From the NCBI RefSeq assembly GCF_041431415.1, contig NZ_CP107845.1, forward strand, positions 6,200,001 through 6,264,000: a DNA stretch of 64,000 nt, written 5' to 3'. Of this stretch, positions 41,345-49,777 are shown one piece after another. The position numbers and the translations under genes were made by a program. How positions within the stretch are numbered: the first letter of the stretch is position 1; each line of letters opens with the position of its first letter. The stretch is from Streptomyces sp. NBC_00513 (GTDB lineage Bacteria > Actinomycetota > Actinomycetes > Streptomycetales > Streptomycetaceae). Below the pieces are notes generated by a model. It searched no databases. It had not been told where the DNA came from and saw only the letters and a list, made by a program, of their open reading frames with translations.

Positions 41345-41350
41345 ATCCTG
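41345..41350 (-). promoter_or_regulatory. Possible leaderless -10 of the RidA gene
   Basis: CAGGAT on the minus strand ends 6 bases before the start, matching the arrangement at the isochorismatase and arginase-family genes. Confidence 0.35.
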
Positions 41351-41361
41351 CCCTCCCGGGC

Positions 41362-42945
41362 TCAGCCGCGGAAGCCCAGCAGGCCGTGCAGGGCCGCCCC
41401 GCCGGCCGAGGGCGGGACCGCGCGCGTCGCGGCGGCCGGCGTCGGGGCGGGCTGCGCGGGGCAGGTGGCGTCGGCGGCCTTGCCGGTACGCAGGTACGCG
41501 GACAGCTTCTCGTCCAGGCACTTGTTGCCGCTCAGGACGATCCCGTGGTTGCCGCCGCCCTGCTCGACCACCAGCGCCGCGCCCTTGAGCTTGCCCTTCA
41601 TGCTGACCGCGCCCTCGTACGGGGTCGCCGCGTCCTCCGTCGCCTGGAACAGCAGGGCCTGGGGAAGCTCGGTGTTGGTCACGTCCGGGGCCTGCAGGGG
41701 CTCCGTCGGCCAGAACGCGCAGGGGGCGTTGTACCAGGCGTTGTTCCAGGTCATGAAGGGTGCCTTGGCGTGCGTGCGCCACATGTCGGCGCGCCACTGG
41801 TTCCAGTTCCGCGGCCAGGCCGAGTCCCGGCACTGCACTGCGGTGTAGACGCTGTAGCTGTTGCCCGCCGAGGGCTCCACCGCGCCGAACCGTTCGTAGG
41901 CCGACACCAGCGGCTTGGGGTTCTTGTCCACCGCGTACGCGGAGAAGGCCTCAGCGAGGTGGGGCCAGTAGCCGTTGTAGTAGCCGCCCGGCATGAAGGT
42001 GTCCTCCAGTTCGGAGGGGCCCACCTTGCCGCCCGCCGGCGCCGCGCGCAGCGCGTCGCGCATCTCGTACCAGCGCGCCTCGATCCGGGCCGGGTCGGTG
42101 CCGAGCCGGTACTTCTCGTCGTACCGGGCCACCCAGGCGAGGAAGGCCTTGTGGCGGGCGTCGAAGGCCTGGTCCTGGGCGAGGTTGTCCTCGTACCAGA
42201 CGCCGGCCGGGTCCACGACGGAGTCCAGCACCAGCCGGTCGACCCGGTCCGGGTGCAGCCGGGCGTACACGGCGCCCAGATAGGTCCCGTAGGAGTACCC
42301 CAGGTAGCTGAGCTTCGGTGCGCCGAGCGCCGTGCGCAGCACCTCCAGGTCGCGGGCGGCCGACACGGTGCCGATGTACGGGAGCACGTCCGCGTGCTTG
42401 GTCTGGCAGGACTCGGCGAAGGTCTTGACCCGCTCCAGGTTGGCCTGCTCGGTCGCCCGGTCCAGGGGCACGGAGTCGGGGCGCACGGGGGTGAAGTGCC
42501 CGGCGCCGCAGTCCAGGGCGGGCTCGCTCTTGCCCACGCCGCGCGGGTCGAAGCCGATCACGTCGAACGAGCCGGCCACGTCCTTGGGCAGCGCGGAGGC
42601 GATGTACCCGGCGAGGGTGCGCCCGCTGCCGCCGGGGCCACCGGGGTTGACCAACAGGGGTCCCCGGGACGTCGCGGAGGTGTGCGGGACGCGGGTCAGC
42701 GCGAGGGCGATCTGCCGGCCGGCGGGCCGGTCGTGGTCGAGCGGGACCTTGAGGGAGGCGCATTGGAGCGTGGGGTGGCGGGGCGTCTTGCAATCGGTCC
42801 AGCGCAGGGCCGGGGCCGTCGGGGCCGTGGCGGCCGCCGGGGCGGCGGTGACCGGGCTCGCGAGGGCGGCGGCCACGGTGGAGATCGACAGCAGGACGGC
42901 GGCGCGCTTCTTCAGCGGTCCGCGCTTGGTCACGGGGTGCAGCAT
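41362..42945 (-). CDS. Secreted alpha/beta-hydrolase, tripeptidyl aminopeptidase-like
   Basis: A 527-residue exported hydrolase. The basic N-terminus (KRGPLKKR) and hydrophobic core AAVLLSISTVAAALA form a signal peptide ending near Ala36. The nucleophile elbow is YLGYSYGTYLG (Ser218), the oxyanion segment is NPGGPGGSGR, and the catalytic His is in QGGGNHGIV near the C-terminus. The TAP/SlpD-E C-terminal domain (CAFWPTEP, CLDEKLSAYLRTGK) is present. These enzymes remove N-terminal tripeptides outside the cell and help mature extracellular proteins and use peptides in Streptomyces. Confidence 0.92.
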   Translation of the reverse strand: MLHPVTKRGPLKKRAAVLLSISTVAAALASPVTAAPAAATAPTAPALRWTDCKTPRHPTLQCASLKVPLDHDRPAGRQIALALTRVPHTSATSRGPLLVNPGGPGGSGRTLAGYIASALPKDVAGSFDVIGFDPRGVGKSEPALDCGAGHFTPVRPDSVPLDRATEQANLERVKTFAESCQTKHADVLPYIGTVSAARDLEVLRTALGAPKLSYLGYSYGTYLGAVYARLHPDRVDRLVLDSVVDPAGVWYEDNLAQDQAFDARHKAFLAWVARYDEKYRLGTDPARIEARWYEMRDALRAAPAGGKVGPSELEDTFMPGGYYNGYWPHLAEAFSAYAVDKNPKPLVSAYERFGAVEPSAGNSYSVYTAVQCRDSAWPRNWNQWRADMWRTHAKAPFMTWNNAWYNAPCAFWPTEPLQAPDVTNTELPQALLFQATEDAATPYEGAVSMKGKLKGAALVVEQGGGNHGIVLSGNKCLDEKLSAYLRTGKAADATCPAQPAPTPAAATRAVPPSAGGAALHGLLGFRG

Positions 42946-43357
42946 GGGGCCTCCCAGCCGAGGGTTCTGGGCGGAATCGTCCAGGAAACCAAGGCCGGAA
43001 TGCGGGATTGGGCTGCCGATTGGTCCGATGTGATGAGCCTTCAGGGGCCGTCCGGGATCACAGGAGGGTGAGCCGGGTCGGACCGGCGTGCGTCGCCTCG
43101 GCGGGTCGTTCGGGCATCGGGATCCGGCGGGACCCTCCCCGGCGGGAGGGGCCGATGCCGTACTCCGCCGCGGGTTCGTGGACGTGTCGGGTGATCCGGT
43201 GCGAGGTTCCCGTGAGCGCGTGGGACGGAATTCGGCCGGCCGGCGGGAACTCTTCGTCCACCGCGGTCCAGCTCGCCTCCGCCCCCGGATTTGGGCCCCC
43301 GCCCCGGAGGTGGTTGTCTAGCCGCGACGAGCGGACACAACTGCTGGAGGAACAGCT
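42946..43357. other. Intergenic region, 412 bases
   Basis: It lies between the secreted peptidase (minus) and the SRPBCC gene (plus) and presumably holds both promoters. Several overlapping open frames exist on both strands, but none has a convincing start or protein-like composition. I see no gene or structured element. Confidence 0.5.
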
Positions 43358-43801
43358 ATGGCGCAGGTCGAGGCCACCACGGAGCGGATCATCGCGGCTG
43401 ACGCGGAGACCGTGTTCGACGCGCTGGCGGACTACTCGGGGACCCGGGGCAAGCTGCTCCCCGAGCACTACAGCGAGTACGAGGTGCGCGAGGGCGGCGA
43501 CGGCGCGGGCACCCTGGTCCACTGGAAGCTCCAGGCGACCAGCAAGCGGGTGCGCGACTGCCTGCTGGAGGTCACCGAGCCCACCGACGGCCGGCTCGTG
43601 GAGAAGGACCGCAACTCCTCCATGGTCACCACCTGGACGGTGACCCCGGCCGGCGAGGGCAGGTCGAAGGTGGTCGTCAGCACCGTCTGGAACGGCGCGG
43701 GCGGCATCGGCGGCTTCTTCGAGCGCACCTTCGCCCCGAAGGGCCTCGCCCGCATCCACGACACCCTGCTCGCCAACCTGGCCGGCGAAGTCGAGGGCTG
43801 A
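43358..43801 (+). CDS. SRPBCC-family (START-like) protein
   Basis: A 147-residue polyketide cyclase/dehydrase-type helix-grip domain. AQVEATTERIIAADAETVFD is the usual first strand and helix; LVHWKLQATSK and MVTTWTVTPAGEG are central strands; the long C-terminal helix is GLARIHDTLLANLAGEV. It binds a hydrophobic ligand in a deep cavity; the ligand is unknown. ATG 43358 has a strong GGAGGAAC site. No neighbouring biosynthetic genes point to a product. Confidence 0.85.
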   Translation: MAQVEATTERIIAADAETVFDALADYSGTRGKLLPEHYSEYEVREGGDGAGTLVHWKLQATSKRVRDCLLEVTEPTDGRLVEKDRNSSMVTTWTVTPAGEGRSKVVVSTVWNGAGGIGGFFERTFAPKGLARIHDTLLANLAGEVEG

Positions 43802-43918
43802 GCAAGGCCGTTGCCCGCCGGCGGCGCCGGGCGGCTCACCGGTTCGGGTGGTCTTCCGTCCGGGGGTGAGCCGCCGGAACCCGGGCGTGGCCCCCGGGGC
43901 GGGAGAGGCCCGGGCGGT

Positions 43919-43924
43919 TAGGGT
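43919..43924 (+). promoter_or_regulatory. -10 element of the peptidase operon
   Basis: TAGGGT would start transcription near 43931, giving a leader of about 50 bases with a GGGGGA ribosome site before the D-aminopeptidase ATG. Confidence 0.4.
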
Positions 43925-43979
43925 GAGGAGTCCGCGGCCCGGTCCACCGGGGACGCGACCCGACCCACCGGGGGACCCG

Positions 43980-44813
43980 ATGAAGATCCTCGTCTCCGCC
44001 GACATGGAAGGCGCCACCGGCGTCACCTGGCCCGCCGACGTGCTGCCCGGCACCCCCCAGTGGGAGCGCTGCCGGTCCATGTTCACCTCCGACGTGAACG
44101 CCGCCGTGCTCGGTTTCTACGACGGCGGCGCCGACCGGGTCCTCGTCAACGAGGCCCACTGGACCATGCGGAACCTGCTCCTGGAGAAGCTGGACGCCCG
44201 CGCCGAGATGCTCACCGGCCGGCACAAGTCGCTCTCCATGGTCGAGGGCGTCCAGTACGGCGACGTGGACGGCGTCGCCTTCGTCGGCTACCACACGGGG
44301 GCCGGCACGGAAGGCGTCCTCGCCCACACCTACCTCGCGAACTCGATCACCGGTGTCTGGGTCAACGGTGTGCGCGCCGGCGAGGGGCTGCTCAACGCCC
44401 ACGTCGTCGCCGAGTACGGAGTCCCGGTCATCCTCGTCACCGGCGACGACCTGACCTGTGTCGACGCCGCCGGTTACGCCCCGGACGCGGTGACCGTCGC
44501 GGTCAAGGACCACGTCTCGCGGTACGCGGCCGTCTGCCGCACGCCCGCCCGCACCGCCGCCGACATCCGGGCCGCGGCGACGGAGGCCGTCGCCCTCGCG
44601 GTCCGCCACGAGCCCGTGGTGGGAGGACCGTTCACGGTGGAACTGGAGTTCGACGCCGAGCATCTGGGTCTGGCCGCCACCGTGGTTCCCGGCGTCGAAC
44701 GCTCGGGCGAACGCAGGGTCGCGTACACCAACGAGACGATGTACGAGGGGATCCGGACCTTCAAGGCGGTCACGACGGTCGTCTCGGCGGCTGTGGAGGA
44801 GCAGTATGGCTGA
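43980..44813 (+). CDS. D-aminopeptidase, DppA type (peptidase M55)
   Basis: A 277-residue zinc peptidase that keeps the residues known for Bacillus DppA at almost the same positions: Asp8 and Glu10 (SADMEGATG), His60 (VNEAHWT), His105 (GYHTGAG), the nucleophilic His116 (VLAHTY) and Glu135 (VRAGEGLLNA). It releases D-amino acids such as D-Ala from short peptides in the cytoplasm. It is the first of three overlapping or adjoining peptidase genes, which suggests recycling of cell-wall or D-amino-acid peptides, although no peptide permease is adjacent. Confidence 0.93.
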   Translation: MKILVSADMEGATGVTWPADVLPGTPQWERCRSMFTSDVNAAVLGFYDGGADRVLVNEAHWTMRNLLLEKLDARAEMLTGRHKSLSMVEGVQYGDVDGVAFVGYHTGAGTEGVLAHTYLANSITGVWVNGVRAGEGLLNAHVVAEYGVPVILVTGDDLTCVDAAGYAPDAVTVAVKDHVSRYAAVCRTPARTAADIRAAATEAVALAVRHEPVVGGPFTVELEFDAEHLGLAATVVPGVERSGERRVAYTNETMYEGIRTFKAVTTVVSAAVEEQYG

Positions 44814-46161
44814 CATGCACGCAACGGAGACCCGCCCCTGCGAAGCCGTGGACCCGACGGCACTCGACGAGGTGGTCGATTACACCTCCGGCCTCATCCG
44901 CATCGACACCACCAACCGCGGCGGCGGCGACTGCCGCGAGCGACCGGCCGCCGAGTACGTCGCCGAACGGCTCGCCGGCGCCGGCCTGGACCCGATCCTG
45001 CTGGAACGCACCCCGGGCCGCACCAACGTGGTGGCCCGGATCGAGGGCAGCGACCCCGGAGCCGACGCCCTCCTGGTCCACGGCCACCTCGACGTGGTGC
45101 CCGCCGAGGCCGCCGACTGGAGCGTGCACCCCTTCTCCGGCGAGATCCGCGACGGCGTCGTCTGGGGCCGCGGCGCCGTCGACATGAAGAACATGGACGC
45201 CATGGTGCTGGCCGTCGTACGGGCCTGGGCGCGGGCGGGCGTGAAGCCGCGCCGCGACATCGTGATCGCTTACACCGCCGACGAGGAGGACAGCGCGATC
45301 GACGGGGCGGGCTTCCTCGCCGACCACCACCCGGAACTCTTCGAGGGCTGTACGGAGGGGCTCGGCGAGTCCGGCGCCTTCACCGTCCACCCCGCCCCGG
45401 GCCGCTCCCTCTACCCGATCGCCGCCGGCGAGCGGGGCACCGCGTGGCTGAAACTGACCGCGCACGGCACCGCCGGGCACGGATCCAAGCCCAACCGGGC
45501 CAACGCCGTCAGTCGCCTCGCCGCCGCCGTCACCAGGATCGGCGCGTACGAGTGGCCGGTGCGCCTCACCGACACCGTGATCGCCTGCATCACCGAACTC
45601 GCCGCCCTGGAAGGCCTGTCGGTGGACCCGCGCGGCGAGGACCTCGACCTGACGGAGCTGCTCGCCGCGCTCGGCCCGGCCGCCGCCCTCGTGCAGGCCA
45701 CCGTGCGACAGAGCGCCAACCCGACCATGCTCAGCGCCGGTTACAAACTGAACGTGATCCCGGGCCAGGCCACCGCCTACGTGGACGGCCGCACGCTCCC
45801 CGGCGGGGAGGCGGAGTTCATCGCCACCCTCGACGCGCTCACCGGCCCCGACGTGCACTGGGAGTTCCACCACCGCGAGGTGGCGCTCGAAGCCCCCGTG
45901 GACGGACGGACCTTCGGGATCCTGCGCGAGGCCGTCGAGCACTTCGACCCCGAAGGACACGTGGTCCCGTTCTGCATGGCGGGCGGCACCGACGCCAAGC
46001 AGTTCTCCCGGCTCGGCATCACCGGCTACGGCTACTCCCCGCTCAGGCTGCCGCCCGGCTTCGACTACTGGTCCCTCTTCCACGGCGTGGACGAGCGGGT
46101 CCCGGTCGACGCCCTGCACTTCGGCGTCCGCGTCCTCGACCGCGCCCTGCGCGCGCTGTGA
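44806..46161 (+). CDS. M20-family metallopeptidase
   Basis: A 451-residue peptidase starting 8 bases inside the upstream gene. The two-zinc site is intact: VHGHLDVVPA (His94, Asp96), WGRGAVDMKN (Asp126) and YTADEEDS (catalytic Glu160, ligand Glu161). GTAGHGSKPNRANAV marks the dimerisation domain, and the final ligand His is in WSLFHGVDE. The length fits dipeptidase/acetylornithine-deacetylase-like members. The substrate is probably small peptides released by its neighbours. Confidence 0.93.
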   Translation: MADMHATETRPCEAVDPTALDEVVDYTSGLIRIDTTNRGGGDCRERPAAEYVAERLAGAGLDPILLERTPGRTNVVARIEGSDPGADALLVHGHLDVVPAEAADWSVHPFSGEIRDGVVWGRGAVDMKNMDAMVLAVVRAWARAGVKPRRDIVIAYTADEEDSAIDGAGFLADHHPELFEGCTEGLGESGAFTVHPAPGRSLYPIAAGERGTAWLKLTAHGTAGHGSKPNRANAVSRLAAAVTRIGAYEWPVRLTDTVIACITELAALEGLSVDPRGEDLDLTELLAALGPAAALVQATVRQSANPTMLSAGYKLNVIPGQATAYVDGRTLPGGEAEFIATLDALTGPDVHWEFHHREVALEAPVDGRTFGILREAVEHFDPEGHVVPFCMAGGTDAKQFSRLGITGYGYSPLRLPPGFDYWSLFHGVDERVPVDALHFGVRVLDRALRAL

Positions 46162-46174
46162 CGGGGACCCGGTG

Positions 46175-48166
46175 ATGGCGCCGCTCACCCCGTCCCGGCC
46201 CTACGGCGGCTGGCCCTCGCCCATCGACGCCGCGCTCGCCGCCGCACTCGACGGGCGGCCCGAGTACGTGGGCACGATCGGCCCCGAGGTGTGGTGGACC
46301 GAGCCCCGGCCGGAGGAGGAGGGCCGCCGGACCCTCGTGCGGCGCCCCGCCGACGGCCGGCCCGAACGGCCCGTGCTGCCCGCGCCCTGGAACGTCCGCA
46401 GCAGGGTCACCGAGTACGGCGGGCGCCCCTGGGCCGGCGTCGAACGGCACTCCGGCGGACCGCTGTTGGTCTTCGTCCACTTCGCCGACCAGAGGCTGTA
46501 CGCGTACGAACCGGACGCGCCCGGCGCCCCGGCCCCCCGACCGCTCACCCCCGTCGGCACGGTCGGCGGAGGACTGCGCTGGGCCGACCCGGTGCTGCGC
46601 GGCGACGAGGTCTGGTGCGTGCTGGAGGAGTTCACCGGACCCGCGCCGACCGACGTGCGGCGCGTCCTGGCCGCCGTCCCCCTGGACGGATCGGCCGCCG
46701 AAGACCGGCACGCCGTACGCGAGTTGACCGACGACCGGCACCGGTTCACCACCGGGCCCCGACTGTCCCCCGACGGGCGCACCGTGGCCCGACTGGTCTG
46801 GGACCACCCCCGGATGCCCTGGGACGGCACCGAGTTGCTCCTCGCCGAGGTCACCGCGACCGGCACGATCGGCGCCCCCCGCACCGTGCTCGGCGGACCC
46901 GACGAGGCCGTGGCCCAGGTGGAGTGGGCGCCCGACGGGACCCTTCTCGCGGTGAGCGACCGGGGCGGCTGGTGGAACCCGTACCGCGTGGACCCGCACA
47001 GCGGCGAGGCCGTCAACCTGTGCCCCCGCGAGGAGGAGTTCGGCGGACCGCTGTGGAAGCCCGGACTGAGCTGGCTCGCCCCGCTGCTGGACGGACTCGT
47101 CGCCGTCCTGCACGGCCAGGGCTCCTCGGTGCTCGGCGTACTCGACCCCGAGAGCGGGGACCTCGTGGACGCCGCCGGGCCCTGGACGTCCTGGCAACCC
47201 ACCCTGGCCGTCAGCGACTCCCGGGTCTTCGGGGTCGCCGCCAGCCCGCGCAGCGGATACGAGGTGGTGGAACTCGACACCGCCACCGGCCACGCCCGGG
47301 TGATCGGCGCCCGGGCGGCCGACCCCGTGGACCCGTCCTACTACCCCGAGCCGCAGAGCCGGACCTTCACCGGCCCGGACGACCGCGAGATCCACGCCCA
47401 CGTCTACCCGCCGCACCACCCGGACCGACCGGCCCCCGCCGACGAACTGCCCCCGTACGTGGTGTGGGTGCACGGCGGCCCCACCGACCACGTGCCACCC
47501 GTACTGGACCTGCACATCGCCTACTTCACCTCGCGCGGCATCGGCGTCGTCGAGGTCAATTACGGCGGCTCCTCCGGCTACGGCCGCGCCTACCGGGAGC
47601 GGCTGCGCGAGCAGTGGGGCGTGGTGGACGTGGAGGACTGCGCGGCCGTGGCCCGCGCCCTGGCCGCCGAGGGCACCGCCGACCCGGACCGGCTCGCGAT
47701 CCGCGGCGGCAGCGCCGGCGGCTGGACCGCCGCGGCCTCCCTGGCCGCCACCGACCTGTACGCCTGCGCGGCGATCATCTACCCCGTGCTGGACCTGCGC
47801 GGCTTCGCGGCCGAGACGCACGACCTGGAATCCCGCTACATCGACGGCCTCGCCGGGCCGCCGCAGACCCTCGACCTGATCAGCCGCGAACGCTCCCCGG
47901 TGGCCCGCGCCGACCGGATCACCGCACCCTTCGTCCTGCTCCAGGGCCTGGACGACCCGATCTGCCCGCCGGCCCAGGCCGAACGGCTGCTCGCCGCCCT
48001 GCGAGGTCGGGCGGTGCCGCACGCGTACGTGACCTTCGAGGGCGAGGGGCATGGCTTCCGCCGCGCGGACACCATGGTCCGCGCCCTGGAAGCGGAGCTC
48101 TCGCTCTACGCGCAGGTGTTCGGGATCGAGCGGACGGACGTGCCGAGGCTGCCGCTGGAGCCCTGA
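46175..48166 (+). CDS. Prolyl oligopeptidase-family (S9) serine peptidase
   Basis: A 663-residue protein from ATG 46175 (a GTG directly before it is also possible). An N-terminal beta-propeller (about 30-390) is followed by an alpha/beta-hydrolase domain with RGGSAGGWTAAASL (Ser513), QGLDDPI (Asp593 or 594) and GEGHGF (His626). This is the acylaminoacyl-peptidase/DPP layout. It lies 13 bases after the M20 gene in the same operon. No signal peptide is visible, so it acts in the cytoplasm. Confidence 0.93.
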   Translation: MAPLTPSRPYGGWPSPIDAALAAALDGRPEYVGTIGPEVWWTEPRPEEEGRRTLVRRPADGRPERPVLPAPWNVRSRVTEYGGRPWAGVERHSGGPLLVFVHFADQRLYAYEPDAPGAPAPRPLTPVGTVGGGLRWADPVLRGDEVWCVLEEFTGPAPTDVRRVLAAVPLDGSAAEDRHAVRELTDDRHRFTTGPRLSPDGRTVARLVWDHPRMPWDGTELLLAEVTATGTIGAPRTVLGGPDEAVAQVEWAPDGTLLAVSDRGGWWNPYRVDPHSGEAVNLCPREEEFGGPLWKPGLSWLAPLLDGLVAVLHGQGSSVLGVLDPESGDLVDAAGPWTSWQPTLAVSDSRVFGVAASPRSGYEVVELDTATGHARVIGARAADPVDPSYYPEPQSRTFTGPDDREIHAHVYPPHHPDRPAPADELPPYVVWVHGGPTDHVPPVLDLHIAYFTSRGIGVVEVNYGGSSGYGRAYRERLREQWGVVDVEDCAAVARALAAEGTADPDRLAIRGGSAGGWTAAASLAATDLYACAAIIYPVLDLRGFAAETHDLESRYIDGLAGPPQTLDLISRERSPVARADRITAPFVLLQGLDDPICPPAQAERLLAALRGRAVPHAYVTFEGEGHGFRRADTMVRALEAELSLYAQVFGIERTDVPRLPLEP

Positions 48167-48183
48167 CGGACGCGCCACAGCAC

Positions 48184-48189
48184 TAGCCT
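48184..48189 (+). promoter_or_regulatory. -10 element of the GNAT gene (leaderless)
   Basis: TAGCCT ends 6 bases before ATG 48196. Confidence 0.5.
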
Positions 48190-48195
48190 GGGCCG

Positions 48196-48771
48196 ATGTC
48201 TCATGTCACCTACCTCGACGAGGGAGCCAGGGTCGGGATCAGGCCCTTTCGGCCGGCCGACGGACCCGAGTTCGTCACCCGCGTCCACGAGAGCCGCGCC
48301 CTGCACCGCCCCTGGATGTTCCCGCCCGACACCGTCGAAGCGTACGAGCCCTGGGCGGCCCGGCTCGGCGACGGCGACAGCCGGGTCGGATTCCTCGTAT
48401 GCGAGCGCGCCGGCGGGGCCATCGCCGGATTCGTCAACGTCAACAACATCGTCCGCGGGGGCTTCCAGTGCGGAGCCCTCGGCTACGCCGCCTTTGCCCA
48501 CGCCGCCGGCCGGGGGCTCCTCGGCGAGGCCCTCGACCTGGTGATCGGGTACGCCTTCGCACCCGCCGGCCAGGGCCTCGGGCTGCACCGACTGGAGGCG
48601 AACGTCCAGCCCGGCAACGCCGCCTCCCTCGCCCTCGTCCGAGGCCGCGGCTTCCGGCTGGAGGGCCTCTCCCCGGACTTCCTGCACATCGACGGGGCGT
48701 GGCGCGACCACGAGCGCTGGGCCCTGACCGCCGAAATGCCCGGTCCCGGGGGCACGCGTCGCCCAGGATGA
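48196..48771 (+). CDS. RimJ/RimL-like GNAT acetyltransferase
   Basis: A 191-residue acetyltransferase. The N-terminal strand RIRPFR-like segment (VGIRPFRPADGPEF) and the HRPWMFPPDT loop are typical of ribosomal-protein-alanine acetyltransferase relatives. The CoA loop is AHAAGRGLLGEALDLV, and motif B is LHRLEANVQPGNAASLALVR. It may acetylate a protein N-terminus or a small amine; the sequence does not say which. It starts 29 bases after the S9 peptidase with its own hexamer. Confidence 0.87.
   Translation: MSHVTYLDEGARVGIRPFRPADGPEFVTRVHESRALHRPWMFPPDTVEAYEPWAARLGDGDSRVGFLVCERAGGAIAGFVNVNNIVRGGFQCGALGYAAFAHAAGRGLLGEALDLVIGYAFAPAGQGLGLHRLEANVQPGNAASLALVRGRGFRLEGLSPDFLHIDGAWRDHERWALTAEMPGPGGTRRPG
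48764..48769 (+). promoter_or_regulatory. Possible leaderless -10 of the arginase-family gene
   Basis: CAGGAT ends 6 bases before ATG 48776, partly inside the end of the acetyltransferase gene. Confidence 0.35.
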
Positions 48772-48775
48772 GGGC

Positions 48776-49675
48776 ATGCGAACCATCGTGTTGCTCGACG
48801 CCCCCTCCAACCTGGGCCTGCGCCCGCCCGCACCCGGCACCGTGCCCGGGGTCTACAAGCTGGCGGGAGCCCTGCGGGAACAGGGGCTCCTCGCCCGACT
48901 CGGCGCGCGCGAGGGCGGGGTCGTGGTGCCGCCGCGCTACGACCGGGGCGACTGGAAGGAGGGCGACGGGGTCTTCCACGCCGCCGCCCTCGCCCGCTAC
49001 ACCGTCACCCTCGCCGACCGCATCGAGGCGCACCTGCGGGACGGGGAGTTCCCCGTCGTGCTCGGCGGGGACTGCTCGATCCAGCTCGGCGCCGCACTGG
49101 CCATGCGGCGCCTCGGCCGGTACGGACTGGCCGCCATCGACGGCTCCGCGGACTTCCGCCACCCCGGGAACACCGCGGTCAACGGACCCGTCGGCGCCGC
49201 CGGCGGCGAGGAGCTGGCCCTGTCCACCGGACGCGGCCAGGCCGACCTCGCCGACCTCGAAGGGCTCGGCCCGTACCTGCGGGACGAGGACGTGCGTCTG
49301 TTCGGCGTCCGCGACGGGGACGAGGACCTCCCGGAGCTGCGCGCCGCCGGGATCCGGGTGGCCACCGTCGGGGAGATCCGCGAACGCGGCGCCGGTCCCG
49401 TCGCCCGGGACGCCCTGGAAGGACTCCACCCGCCGGACACCGCCGGTTTCTGGGTGCACCTCGACGCCGACGTCCTGGACCCGAGCGTGATGCCGGCCGT
49501 CGACAGCCCCGACGCGGACGGACTGGTTCCCGACGAACTCGCCGAACTGCTGGGCGTGTTGGCCCGCTCCCCGCGCTGTGTCGGGCTCAACGTCACGATC
49601 TACGACCCGGACCTCGACCCCGACGGGCGCGCGGGGGCTCTGCTCGCCGACCTGGTGGCGGGAGCGTTCGCCTGA
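48776..49675 (+). CDS. Arginase/agmatinase-family protein with altered metal ligands
   Basis: A 299-residue ureohydrolase-fold protein. The fold motifs are all present, but two manganese-binding histidines are changed. The first motif is GGDCS (Cys100 where arginase has His), and the second is DGSAD (Asp122-Ser124-Asp126 where arginase has Asp-x-His-x-Asp). The third, HLDADVLDP (Asp230, Asp232), is normal. Cys in the first motif occurs in a subfamily of bacterial relatives; the Ser in the second is more unusual. It may bind one metal or act on another substrate. It begins 4 bases after the acetyltransferase stop. Confidence 0.85.
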   Translation: MRTIVLLDAPSNLGLRPPAPGTVPGVYKLAGALREQGLLARLGAREGGVVVPPRYDRGDWKEGDGVFHAAALARYTVTLADRIEAHLRDGEFPVVLGGDCSIQLGAALAMRRLGRYGLAAIDGSADFRHPGNTAVNGPVGAAGGEELALSTGRGQADLADLEGLGPYLRDEDVRLFGVRDGDEDLPELRAAGIRVATVGEIRERGAGPVARDALEGLHPPDTAGFWVHLDADVLDPSVMPAVDSPDADGLVPDELAELLGVLARSPRCVGLNVTIYDPDLDPDGRAGALLADLVAGAFA

Positions 49676-49777
49676 CACCGATCGCGTCACCCGCAGGCCA
49701 GGGCTTTGCGTAATCCTGACCGGTGGTGATCCGCGGAACCCCTGTGCACCGACCCCCGTGGCGTGTTCCATTCCCTC

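Noticed and set aside
42946..43357. Small genes in the 412-base gap before the SRPBCC gene
   Set aside because: Several short open frames exist on both strands, but none has a ribosome site, leaderless hexamer or protein-like composition.
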